Shown here: positions 36,729 to 45,209 of the stretch, in pieces | How positions within the stretch are numbered: position 1 is the first letter of the stretch | Layout of the letters: every line of letters begins with the position of its first letter | Assembly: GCF_009828835.1 (NCBI RefSeq) | Contig: NZ_WTTB01000001.1 | Span: 310,001-374,000, forward strand | From: Erysipelothrix urinaevulpis | GTDB taxonomy: Bacteria > Bacillota_I > Bacilli_A > Erysipelotrichales > Erysipelotrichaceae | Reading direction: 5' to 3' | DNA: 64,000 nt | Notes under the pieces: model-generated | What the model was told of the DNA's origin: nothing | Seen by the model: only the letters and a program-made list of their open reading frames with translations | The model's database searches: none | Program-made: the position numbers and the translations under genes

Positions 36729-37789
36729 TGATTGAAAATAAACGTGAGATTTTACGTAAGGGAACAGTCATCCCAGCTCATCCTTTAGCACTTAATGAGG
36801 ATCGTAGTCTTGATGAATTAAATCAAAGAGCTTTAACTCACTATTACATCGATGCTGGAGTAGGGGGGTTAGCGGTGGGAGTTCATACCACACAATTTGA
36901 GATTCGCGATCCTGAATTTAACCTGTACGACGATGTGTTAAGAATGGCAAGTGAAGAAGTTGTTAAACGTGATGTTGAAAAAGAATTAATCATGATTGCA
37001 GGTTTAGCAGGGCCAACAGAACAAGCATGCAATGAAGCAAGGATTGCTAAAAAATATAATTATGATTCAGTCTTATTGAGTATGGGTCATCTTCCTGATT
37101 ATTCAGAAGAAGAATTGTTGGATCGTGCTCGTAAAGTTGCAGAAATCATGCCAGTGTTTGGTTTTTATCTTCAACCTTCAGCGGGGGGGCGAATTCTTTC
37201 TTTTGATTTTTGGAAAGAATTTATGCAAATTGAAAATGTTATTGCTGTCAAAATTGCACCGTTTAACCGTTACCAATCCATTGATGTGATGAATGCAGTT
37301 CTTTTATCACCACGATGGAAAGATATTACGGTTTATACAGGAAATGATGACAACATTGTTGCTGATTTATTGACAGAATATAGCCTTGTTGTTGATGGGG
37401 AACTTCGACAAAAACAAATTGTTGGTGGATTATTAGGTCACTGGTCAGTCTGGACTCAAAAAGCTGTTGAATTATTTGAAGATATTCAAGCTTATCGTGA
37501 TGGCCAAGGGTCAGCCCATGAATTGTTGAAACGCGGTACCCACGTTACTGATACCAATGCAGCATTCTTTGATGTACGTAATAATTTTAAAGGATGTATT
37601 GCAGGAATTAATGAAGTGCTTGCACGTCAAGGTCTTTTAAAAGGAAACTGGTGTTTATTAGACAAAGAACGTCTTAGTGCAGATCAAAGTGAATACATTG
37701 ATTTAGTGTATGAACGTTATCCGGAACTGAATGATGATCAATTTGTTAAAGAAAATCTTGAAAAATGGCGAGGATATGCAAGTAAATAA
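36728..37789 (+). CDS. DapA/NanA-family lyase or dehydratase
   Basis: 353 residues, TIM barrel of the dihydrodipicolinate synthase / N-acetylneuraminate lyase superfamily. The probable Schiff-base lysine is in VIAVKIAPFNRY (about residue 172), with Tyr in VFGFYLQPS. It is longer than DapA (about 290). In this context a retro-aldol cleavage or dehydration of a keto-deoxy sugar acid is more likely than lysine biosynthesis. Confidence 0.78.
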   Translation: MIENKREILRKGTVIPAHPLALNEDRSLDELNQRALTHYYIDAGVGGLAVGVHTTQFEIRDPEFNLYDDVLRMASEEVVKRDVEKELIMIAGLAGPTEQACNEARIAKKYNYDSVLLSMGHLPDYSEEELLDRARKVAEIMPVFGFYLQPSAGGRILSFDFWKEFMQIENVIAVKIAPFNRYQSIDVMNAVLLSPRWKDITVYTGNDDNIVADLLTEYSLVVDGELRQKQIVGGLLGHWSVWTQKAVELFEDIQAYRDGQGSAHELLKRGTHVTDTNAAFFDVRNNFKGCIAGINEVLARQGLLKGNWCLLDKERLSADQSEYIDLVYERYPELNDDQFVKENLEKWRGYASK

Positions 37790-38636
37790 GAAGATTTCAA
37801 TAGGAATAATCGGTGCCGATACGACTCACGTATCGGCATTTGTTGAAGCATTGACATTGAATCCGGAGTATTCCCAAGTCTTTGAAGTCTTGGGGATATA
37901 TGATGATGCCTTAACCCAGAATAGTTTTTTTATTCAACGAAAAGATGCAATAAAAACAAAATTAAAAGAGCTTGGTTTTGAGTGCACACAGGATGATAGT
38001 TTTTTGAAAAAATGTGATGGATTGCTTATTTTAACGGGTGATGCTTCTGTTCATTTAAAGCTATTTAAAATGTATGCTCATCAGAATCAAGCGGTTTTTA
38101 TCGATAAACCAGCCACCTATGATCGTGCATCCTATCAAACGATGGTTGACTATGCAACTAAGCATGATATAGCAATGTTTAGTTCATCCGCGATGCGATT
38201 TGCACAGTTTGTTCAAAAGGCAAAAGAACAGGTACAAACTCATTCAAGTGTTGTTGTGAGGGGACCTTTGTCATTTATCGAAGGAATACCAGATTATCAT
38301 TGGTATGGCATTCATTTACTTGAAATGTTGGATGAAGTTGTAGAGGGTCCATTAAGAATCAAAAGCTTTTCTATGTCAGACACCAAAGAGCGAATTATCT
38401 TTCACGATGAGACGAAACACTTGGAAATCGTAGGGATAAAAGTTGGTAATCCAAACTTTGAGGTCTTTGTCGATGATGTTAGCTACGAATTGAAGGATAC
38501 CTTGTATGTATCGTTATTAAAAGAGATTACGACATTTATTCAAACAAAAGAAAGTCCGGTTAAGACAACTGGAAAAATAATGAATTTATTAGAGGAAATT
38601 AATCTGTGGAAAAGCGAGGCGAGCAAAAATGATTAA
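37776..38636 (+). CDS. Gfo/Idh/MocA-family oxidoreductase 1
   Basis: 286 residues. The N-terminal Rossmann domain has IGIIGADTTHVSAF; the conserved motif EKP appears as IDKPATYD, so the lysine is present. The start is uncertain: ATG 37776 gives the family-like N-terminus but has AGGA only one base away; ATG 37731 would overlap the lyase gene by 59 bp. It overlaps the next gene by 8 bp. It likely interconverts hydroxyl and keto groups of a sugar. Confidence 0.78.
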   Translation: MQVNKKISIGIIGADTTHVSAFVEALTLNPEYSQVFEVLGIYDDALTQNSFFIQRKDAIKTKLKELGFECTQDDSFLKKCDGLLILTGDASVHLKLFKMYAHQNQAVFIDKPATYDRASYQTMVDYATKHDIAMFSSSAMRFAQFVQKAKEQVQTHSSVVVRGPLSFIEGIPDYHWYGIHLLEMLDEVVEGPLRIKSFSMSDTKERIIFHDETKHLEIVGIKVGNPNFEVFVDDVSYELKDTLYVSLLKEITTFIQTKESPVKTTGKIMNLLEEINLWKSEASKND

Positions 38637-39591
38637 GGTTGGATTTATTGGTTGTGGAAAGATTTTTTATAAACATTGTCTCGCGTTGGAAAAAGTTGAG
38701 GGTGTTAAAATTGTTGCGATGAGTGATTGTAATTTCAATAAAGCGAAAGTTGCGACCTCACTTCATGGTGGTGTTGCTTATAGTAGTTATGCTGAGATGT
38801 TAAAACAAGAAAAGATTGATGTGGTTCATGTATGTACACCGACAAAGACTCATTATGAGATTAGTTCGTATTGTTTAGAACATGGAATATCAGTGATCGT
38901 TGAGAGTCCACTTGAATTTGATGCTGTAAAATCACTCAAAATCATGCAGAAGGCTCAAGAAAATGATGTAAATATTTATGTTGTTAATCCTTATGAGCAT
39001 ATTGAATCTCATATAAAATTGATGAGAACGATGGAAGAAGGAATTCTTGGTGAAATTCTAGGGGGACGGTTGATTTTGTCTTGGAAAAAAGATAGTCAAC
39101 AAATGCCTGGAGTGATGAGTCATTCGATGTTTCAAATCCTTGATTATGTTAATCAGTGTATTGAACTTGAGATCAAGGATGTGAATTTTATGGCTGATCG
39201 TCGGTTTGGTGAAGTCTATGATGTATTGGATGGTATAATTCGCTATAAGAACGATTCTGTGCTAGCTGTATGGGCTAATTCTTATGCTTCAATGGATTAT
39301 CCTATGCAGCTTGAAATTGAGTGTGAGAAAGGCTTAATTAAGCTTGTTGGTAACGAATTAGAAATTAACCGACATGATCATATGATTTGTCGTGAAAACT
39401 ATTCCCTTCAAGATTATATTAATCAAGATATCGGAATAAGTAATCCCCTCCATCTTGCTTATATCCATGCTCTTGAAGACTTCTATCACAACTATGAATC
39501 GTATGAATTTTCAGATAAACACCTCATCAAAACTCAAATGCTTGTCGCTAATATTCAGTCATCACTTAATCATGGTGATTATTATGAATAA
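38629..39591 (+). CDS. Gfo/Idh/MocA-family oxidoreductase 2, catalytic Lys missing
   Basis: 320 residues. Rossmann loop VGFIGCGKIFYKH at the N-terminus, HVCTPTKTHYEI in the NAD-binding domain, and a C-terminal alpha/beta domain (GGRLILSWKKD). The EKP motif reads VESPLEFD, so Lys is replaced by Ser (AGT codon). GAGGCGAG precedes the ATG. The previous gene overlaps it by 8 bp and the following start overlaps by 8 bp. Confidence 0.82.
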   Translation: MIKVGFIGCGKIFYKHCLALEKVEGVKIVAMSDCNFNKAKVATSLHGGVAYSSYAEMLKQEKIDVVHVCTPTKTHYEISSYCLEHGISVIVESPLEFDAVKSLKIMQKAQENDVNIYVVNPYEHIESHIKLMRTMEEGILGEILGGRLILSWKKDSQQMPGVMSHSMFQILDYVNQCIELEIKDVNFMADRRFGEVYDVLDGIIRYKNDSVLAVWANSYASMDYPMQLEIECEKGLIKLVGNELEINRHDHMICRENYSLQDYINQDIGISNPLHLAYIHALEDFYHNYESYEFSDKHLIKTQMLVANIQSSLNHGDYYE

Positions 39592-40795
39592 TTTAACTCA
39601 ATGGATCGAATCTCAAAGTCTGCGGCATCTTGAAAAAATTACGCAGTTAAGTGATACGATTTGGTCTTTAAAAGAAGTGAAATTTGAAACACAAGAATCT
39701 GCTAAACTAATGGCAAATACTCTAGAAGAGCAAGGTTTTTCCATTGAATTTGGTGTTGCAGGACTTCAAAGTGCTTTTGTCGCAAGCTATGGTGAGTTTG
39801 GTCCAACTGTTGGATTTTTAGCTGAATATGATGCCTTAGAAGGTGTTGGACATGCTTGTGGTCATAATTTACTGGGTTCAGGGTCCACATTAGCGGCCAT
39901 TCTTTGCAAAGAATATCAACAAGAAACACACAAACCATTCCAAATAAAACTCTTTGGCTGTCCAGCGGAAGAAAGTGGTTATGGGAAATCAATTATGGCT
40001 GCAGCAGGGGTCTTTGATGATGTTGATATTATGTTAACATGGCATCCCAATAATTTTACTCAAATTTGGGCAGATGAAACACTCGCTGTTCGACAAGCTG
40101 AATTTGAATTTAAAGGAATTGCGAGTCATGCAGCAGGGGCCCCTGAATTGGGTCGATCAGCCCTTGATGCGTGTGAGTTAATGAATGTCGGGGTCAATTA
40201 TCTAAGAGAACATGTTTTGCCAAGCGTCAGAATGCATTATGCATACTTAGATGCAGGGGGTCCTTCTGCTAATGTTGTGCAAGAAACAGCAAAGCTGTAT
40301 TATTTTATCCGAGATGAGACCTTAGCAGGAGTCAATGAGGTCTTAGAAAGAGTTGAAAAGATTGCTCAAGGGGCAGCCTTAATGACTGAAACCACCTTAG
40401 ATATTCACTATGATGGACTGTGTAAAAGTTATCATGCGAATCAAGAACTCTCAAAGCTGTTACATGAATCATTAGTAGCGTTAGGACCCATTGATTATGG
40501 GGATCAAAGTTCGGACTATGATTCCAAAATATTAGAGCCTATCTTTGAGCAAAAAGGCATGGTTTCAACCGATGTTGGCGATGTGAGTTGGATCACACCA
40601 ACAGCCCAAGCCTTCATCGCTTGTGAGCCCATAAAATACCCAATGCACTCCATACAATGGACTGAAAATGGCACAACGAAAATTGCACATTTAGGCATAA
40701 AAAAAGCAGGAGAAGCACTCGCTCTCACTGCTATAAAAGTTATGAATGATTCATCATTGCTCGAGTCAATCCAAGCTTCATTTAAAGGGGAATAG
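39584..40795 (+). CDS. M20-family amidohydrolase (AbgB/IAL-like)
   Basis: 403 residues, zinc peptidase-like hydrolase. Metal-site motifs are EYDALEGVGHACGHNLLGSG and CPAEESGYGKS, with the dimerisation domain around FKGIASHAAGAP. Relatives hydrolyse N-acyl or p-aminobenzoyl amino acids. In a sugar operon it could remove an acyl or aminoacyl group from an amino sugar. The ATG at 39584 matches the family start; the longer frame upstream is unsupported. Its 3' end overlaps the convergent AraC gene by 14 bp. Confidence 0.85.
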   Translation: MNNLTQWIESQSLRHLEKITQLSDTIWSLKEVKFETQESAKLMANTLEEQGFSIEFGVAGLQSAFVASYGEFGPTVGFLAEYDALEGVGHACGHNLLGSGSTLAAILCKEYQQETHKPFQIKLFGCPAEESGYGKSIMAAAGVFDDVDIMLTWHPNNFTQIWADETLAVRQAEFEFKGIASHAAGAPELGRSALDACELMNVGVNYLREHVLPSVRMHYAYLDAGGPSANVVQETAKLYYFIRDETLAGVNEVLERVEKIAQGAALMTETTLDIHYDGLCKSYHANQELSKLLHESLVALGPIDYGDQSSDYDSKILEPIFEQKGMVSTDVGDVSWITPTAQAFIACEPIKYPMHSIQWTENGTTKIAHLGIKKAGEALALTAIKVMNDSSLLESIQASFKGE

Positions 40796-41696
40796 GTTCC
40801 TGTTGCCCATTTGAGGCAATAAAAACAGAACGTTGTGTTGGTGTTGTATTGCTCTCATGAGCAACTTTAATCCCTTCTTGTTTAAAATGATGGATTTTAG
40901 AAGGTGGAAAACCAAATTGAGCTTTGAAGCATTTGGTAAAATATGCTGTTGAATTAAACCCACACAATTCGCCACATTCCGCAACACTAATATCAGACTC
41001 AGCTAAGAGTTGATGGGCATGATTACAACGGACTTGAATAATATAATTATTCACCGTAATACCTGTGATTTCTTTGAATATACGACAGAAATAATATTTA
41101 CTAATCCCAACTTCTTGACTGATTTCATCAAGACTTAAATCACGTTGAAAATTATGATGAATATATTCAATTGACTGTTTAATTACAGACATTCGGTTAG
41201 ATTTTGAACGGCTTGGTTCTCTTTTTTCAATTAATTGATTGCGATAAAGAAGAATCAACATGGTATTACATAAAGCCCGTACAGCCTTTTGGTAATGAGG
41301 TTTAGATTGATGACATTCATTCGCAATAATTTGAAAAATATTACGCATCTCAGGATCGCGTGTAAGGTTATGGAACCGACAATTAATCGTATCAAAATTT
41401 AATGAACGACAGAAATTGGAGTCCATAATCAAACAAAAATAAACGACTTCGTCGCTATAGCTTTCAATACTGTGGATTGAGTTCGAATTAATTATCACAA
41501 TTTCACCACGGTTAGCGATGACTTTCTCATCATCAATTGAAACCAATGCTTTACCCGAAACAATGTATAAAAGCTCAATGTTTGCATGCCAGTGAGGCAG
41601 AATTTCAGATTGATGCTTACTGAGAGAATTAAAGTGAAAAATAATTGGATAACTAGGATTATCAAAATAATGTAATTCATAATGTAACTGTTTCAT
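40782..41696 (-). CDS. AraC-family regulator 2, paralogue of regulator 1
   Basis: 304 residues. A cupin-like sensor (HWHANIELLYIVSG, GEIVIINSNSIHSIES) and a C-terminal double HTH (LDEISQEVGISKYYFCRIF; AECGELCGFNSTAYFTKCFK). The layout and many positions match the protein at 25811-26716. It is divergent from the GH4/EIIC genes and convergent with the M20 gene. The ATG at 41694-41696 has GGGGGTAT upstream. It probably activates the GH4-EIIC operon or the neighbouring block. Confidence 0.87.
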   Translation of the reverse strand: MKQLHYELHYFDNPSYPIIFHFNSLSKHQSEILPHWHANIELLYIVSGKALVSIDDEKVIANRGEIVIINSNSIHSIESYSDEVVYFCLIMDSNFCRSLNFDTINCRFHNLTRDPEMRNIFQIIANECHQSKPHYQKAVRALCNTMLILLYRNQLIEKREPSRSKSNRMSVIKQSIEYIHHNFQRDLSLDEISQEVGISKYYFCRIFKEITGITVNNYIIQVRCNHAHQLLAESDISVAECGELCGFNSTAYFTKCFKAQFGFPPSKIHHFKQEGIKVAHESNTTPTQRSVFIASNGQQEPIPL

Positions 41697-41756
41697 AGAT
41701 ACCCCCTATGTGATCTCTTTTCTATTTTAGTATAGGAGTGTTCACATAAAAGGTCA

Positions 41757-41770
41757 AGTAAACGCTTACA
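41757..41770 (-). promoter_or_regulatory. cre site before the GH4 gene
   Basis: On the minus strand TGTAAGCGTTTACT matches TGNAANCGNWNNCW at every defined position. It lies 15 bp before the GH4 start codon. Confidence 0.7.
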
Positions 41771-41785
41771 CAAGGAGGAAAAGAA

Positions 41786-43108
41786 ATGAAAAAAGATTTA
41801 ATAATTTGTATTGCAGGTGCTGGTAGCACCTATACCCCAGGAATTATTCAAAGCATTTTGAGTCGTTATGAACAATTTCCAGTTAGTGAAATAAGACTCT
41901 ATGATGTATCACAGAAACGAAATCATCGAACCTATGTGATTGTGGAATATTTAACGCAACGATTGAATCAATCGATTAAGCTCGTAGAAACAACAGACCC
42001 AGAACTTGCCTTCACTGGCGTTGATTATATTTTCTCTCAAATTCGTGCGGGTGGCTTAAAAATGAGAGAACTAGATGAAAAGATTCCGCTTAAACATGGA
42101 CTTGTTGGTCAAGAGACATGTGGTGTAGGTGGCTTTGCTTATGGAATGCGCTCAATGGTCCAATTTTTAGATTTAGTCAAGGACTGCATCACCTATGCAC
42201 CCGATGCATGGATTCTAAACTATACCAATCCAGAAACGATTATATCTGAAGCGGTTCGTCGTCAATTTCCATCTGCTAAAATTATCAATGCCTGTGACAT
42301 GGCCATTAGTATTAGTAAAACAATTGCTGATATTTATGACTATGATCATGATGGATGGGTTCCGACTTATTATGGCTTGAACCACTTTGGTTGGTTTACT
42401 GAAGTTTATGATAAAAACTTAGATAAGGATGTTCTTCCTGAGATTATCAAACGAGCTCAACAAGAAGGTGTTTGGCTTAATGAAGGAGATGATAGTTGGA
42501 AAGAAACGTATGTTAATTTGGGTCGAATGATTCAATACTTTCCAGATAGTATTCCCAACAACTATCTTGAGTATTATTTAATGGGCGATGAGAAAGTTGC
42601 GAAAGCAGATCCAAGTTATACTCGTGCTAATTACGTCATGGATAATCGTGATAATTATATGGAAAACTTTTATCAAGCAATTCTTACAGGATCGAAAAAA
42701 GACCTTGAGGCTTATTCAATGGAGAATGAGATTCATGGTCAATATATTACAGATATTGCTATTTCATTGCATTGTGATCTTAACCAACGTTTTAATCTCA
42801 TTGTTCCAAACAAAGGGGCAATTCCAAATTTAAGATCGGATGCAGTCGTGGAGGTTCCTGCTTATGTCAGTGCCAAAGGTGTAGAACCCATTGCCTTACG
42901 ACATGAGATATCGGATTTCCATAAAGGGTTGATGGAAGCACAGGTCGCTTCAGAGAAGTTATGGGTGGATGCATTCTTTGAACAATCGTATCTTAAAGCA
43001 CTTCAAGCCTTTACATTGAATCAAACGGTGCCTTCAATGTTAGTAGCCAAAAAAGTTCTTGATGATCTAATTGAAGCCAATAAAGGCTATTGGCCTGAAC
43101 TGAAATAG
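41786..43108 (+). CDS. GH4 6-phospho-glucosidase, alpha-type motif
   Basis: 440 residues. NAD-binding N-terminus CIAGAGSTYTPGI; Mn/NAD-dependent family 4 chemistry. The motif around Cys170 reads NACDMAIS. Family 4 6-phospho-alpha-glucosidases (GlvA/MalH) carry CDMP, whereas beta-enzymes carry CN[VI]P, so an alpha-linked 6-phospho disaccharide is suggested, with Pro replaced by Ala. YYGLNHFGWF supplies further active-site residues. Strong AAGGAGG. It precedes an EIIC gene by 2 bp, so it hydrolyses the phosphorylated product of that permease. Confidence 0.86.
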   Translation: MKKDLIICIAGAGSTYTPGIIQSILSRYEQFPVSEIRLYDVSQKRNHRTYVIVEYLTQRLNQSIKLVETTDPELAFTGVDYIFSQIRAGGLKMRELDEKIPLKHGLVGQETCGVGGFAYGMRSMVQFLDLVKDCITYAPDAWILNYTNPETIISEAVRRQFPSAKIINACDMAISISKTIADIYDYDHDGWVPTYYGLNHFGWFTEVYDKNLDKDVLPEIIKRAQQEGVWLNEGDDSWKETYVNLGRMIQYFPDSIPNNYLEYYLMGDEKVAKADPSYTRANYVMDNRDNYMENFYQAILTGSKKDLEAYSMENEIHGQYITDIAISLHCDLNQRFNLIVPNKGAIPNLRSDAVVEVPAYVSAKGVEPIALRHEISDFHKGLMEAQVASEKLWVDAFFEQSYLKALQAFTLNQTVPSMLVAKKVLDDLIEANKGYWPELK

Positions 43109-43110
43109 GA

Positions 43111-44301
43111 ATGGACAACCACGCTGAAAAATTGCTGGCACCATTATTAAAAAGTCAAGATAATGCTCTTTTAAAAGCCTATCATAAGGCACATGGAAAC
43201 CTGTTAATGGGATTAATTTTAATCTCATTAACAAGTTTATTATCACAAGGAGTTACGCGAGTTTTGGGACATGATTTTGGAATGATAACACTCCTTCAAA
43301 CTGTCTATCGTTATCTCAATGTGTTTTCGCTAATCTTAATTGCATATGAATTAGCAAGTAACTCTGACACATCTCCTTATAATTCAGTGCTCTTATCACT
43401 ATTTATCTTCTTTTTAAGCATCAATGCATTCGATAAGATCGATGCCCACTCAGTTCTAGCCTATCCATTTGTTATGATAGCACCCTTGATATCTCAAGGA
43501 TTGATTCAAATTATGACGTTTATAATTGAGAAAATCATACCCCAAGAATCAAAAAAGTTCCCAGATAAAATCAATTCACTTATCAGCGAATTGCTGGTGT
43601 TTATGATTAGTGTTTTACTTGTTTTTGTTCTTGTTCATATGTTTAAGTATCAGTTTGTAGTGCTCATATCTTTGTATCTTGATGTTGCTTCATCAATTTT
43701 TAACCTTTACCAAAGTGTGTGGGTGTTTTTAATCATTTTATTTTTACTGAATTACATCTGGTATTATGGCTTTCATGGTGATCAAGTCTTATCACTGTGG
43801 TTTGAACCGATGCTTATTATTTTTACAATGTTTAATCTTGGAAAATGGCTTGGTATTGCAGATCATACCTATATTATTAATGCATCGTTCTATACTGCAT
43901 TTTCAGGTGTAACAGGGTCAGGGATTACGGGAGCAATCATCGTTAACCTCATCTTGAAAAAGAAAAAGAATCTTGCAATTGTGAAAAGTTCAATGGTCCC
44001 AGCCATTTTCAATATCAATGAAACAGTCATGTTTGGGTTACCAATCGTTGGCAATAAAATATTTAAAGTGCCGTTTCTATTGGCGCCAATCATTGCTGGG
44101 AGTCTTGCATACTTGGCAACAAGTGTTGGGTTGATGAAACCTTACATGTTGGCAGTTCCTTGGTATTTTCCGATTGGATTAAAAAGCTTAATTGCTACAG
44201 GGGGCCATTTACCCAGTGTGTTAATTGAGTTGGGAATATTTTTAACAATTGTATTGCTTTACTTACCAGCAACACTAAAATACATAAGAGAGCTTGATTA
44301 A
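43111..44301 (+). CDS. PTS EIIC permease, lactose/cellobiose-like, slightly short
   Basis: 396 residues with about ten helices. The EIIC signature is FNINETVMFGLPIVGN (about residue 300). It diverges from typical CelB at the N-terminal half and has an expanded hydrophilic loop (PQESKKFPDKINS). EIIA and EIIB are absent. Only AGGA abuts the ATG; translation is probably coupled to the GH4 gene. Cargo is a disaccharide hydrolysed by the GH4 enzyme. Confidence 0.82.
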   Translation: MDNHAEKLLAPLLKSQDNALLKAYHKAHGNLLMGLILISLTSLLSQGVTRVLGHDFGMITLLQTVYRYLNVFSLILIAYELASNSDTSPYNSVLLSLFIFFLSINAFDKIDAHSVLAYPFVMIAPLISQGLIQIMTFIIEKIIPQESKKFPDKINSLISELLVFMISVLLVFVLVHMFKYQFVVLISLYLDVASSIFNLYQSVWVFLIILFLLNYIWYYGFHGDQVLSLWFEPMLIIFTMFNLGKWLGIADHTYIINASFYTAFSGVTGSGITGAIIVNLILKKKKNLAIVKSSMVPAIFNINETVMFGLPIVGNKIFKVPFLLAPIIAGSLAYLATSVGLMKPYMLAVPWYFPIGLKSLIATGGHLPSVLIELGIFLTIVLLYLPATLKYIRELD

Positions 44302-44311
44302 GCTCTCTTAT
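44284..44311. terminator. Bidirectional terminator between EIIC and rpiR-type gene
   Basis: ATAAGAGAGCTT / AAGCTCTCTTAT with a GATT loop. It spans both convergent stop codons. Confidence 0.8.
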
Positions 44312-45051
44312 TTCATGGTGTCCAAATATGAGAAGACGAAGTAGTCTAACAATGCTTTCAAGGTTAAGCCAGGCCAAGGCATGATGCTGCTATGAATACT
44401 GTCATCATTAAAATAAAAACGAAGTTTAGATGCTTGTGCAATTTCATTCAAACCATACGAGGTTAAAGAGACGGTGGTAACACCTTTCAGAGTTAAGTAT
44501 TGAATGATTTCAGCAACGGATTCTGTGTTGCCACTCAATGAACAAACAATCACCAAAGAATTAGGTTCAATACTTTTCGCAATCCGGTCAAAATCTTGCA
44601 ACGCTTGAATATTAATGAATGGCTTATGGTAGGTAAACATATCATTGCTAAATAACTCCAGCATTTTTGCTTGTTTCCATCCAGTACCAAAAACATACCG
44701 TTGTGAGGATTCGTTGATCGATAAAAATAGTTCCTCTAAACTTTCGTTGTTGACACCATCAAGTGTAATGCGTATATTTTCGACAATGACTTGTTTGTAA
44801 TCGATCGTGTGTGCAGTTTTTTCTTGTTTATTTTCTTGGATCATGGCGTATTTAAACTCACTATACCCATCAAAACCCAATTTCTTAATCAAACGATAAA
44901 CCGTTGCATTCGAAGAATTACTCATTTTAGAAAACTCTTCGATTGTTAATGAATCAAACTGTAAATCTTCCTTCAACATATAGTTTAGAATATGTAAATC
45001 ACTATCCGTTAAACGATCATAATATGTGTTAACTCTTTCTCTTAAAGTCAT
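44308..45051 (-). CDS. RpiR-family regulator 1 (HTH + SIS domain)
   Basis: 247 residues. The HTH region (SLTIEEFSKMSNSSNATVYR, about 34-53) is followed by a SIS sugar-phosphate-binding domain (VFGTGWKQAKM, IVCSLSGNTESVAEII). The ATG at 45049-45051 is chosen because AAGGTG lies at proper spacing; the longer frame to 45084 lacks one. It is adjacent to the GH4/EIIC and deacetylase genes and probably senses a phosphorylated sugar of that pathway. Confidence 0.84.
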   Translation of the reverse strand: MTLRERVNTYYDRLTDSDLHILNYMLKEDLQFDSLTIEEFSKMSNSSNATVYRLIKKLGFDGYSEFKYAMIQENKQEKTAHTIDYKQVIVENIRITLDGVNNESLEELFLSINESSQRYVFGTGWKQAKMLELFSNDMFTYHKPFINIQALQDFDRIAKSIEPNSLVIVCSLSGNTESVAEIIQYLTLKGVTTVSLTSYGLNEIAQASKLRFYFNDDSIHSSIMPWPGLTLKALLDYFVFSYLDTMK

Positions 45052-45060
45052 TCTGACACC

Positions 45061-45081
45061 TTTTTTCACAAAGTGAAAAAA
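45061..45081. promoter_or_regulatory. Palindrome at the rpiR-type promoter
   Basis: TTTTTTCAC AAA GTGAAAAAA is a perfect inverted repeat (9-bp arms) 9 bp upstream of the regulator start. It is a candidate autoregulatory operator or an mRNA leader hairpin. Confidence 0.45.
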
Positions 45082-45209
45082 CACCCTTTCTTTTGATAAT
45101 TATACATCATTTCCAATAACTATGGTCGACAAATTGTCTCTATGGTATAAGTAAAGTGTAGGAAATAAAATAAATTGTTCATGAGAAAAACAATAAAAGG
45201 AGTAATACT

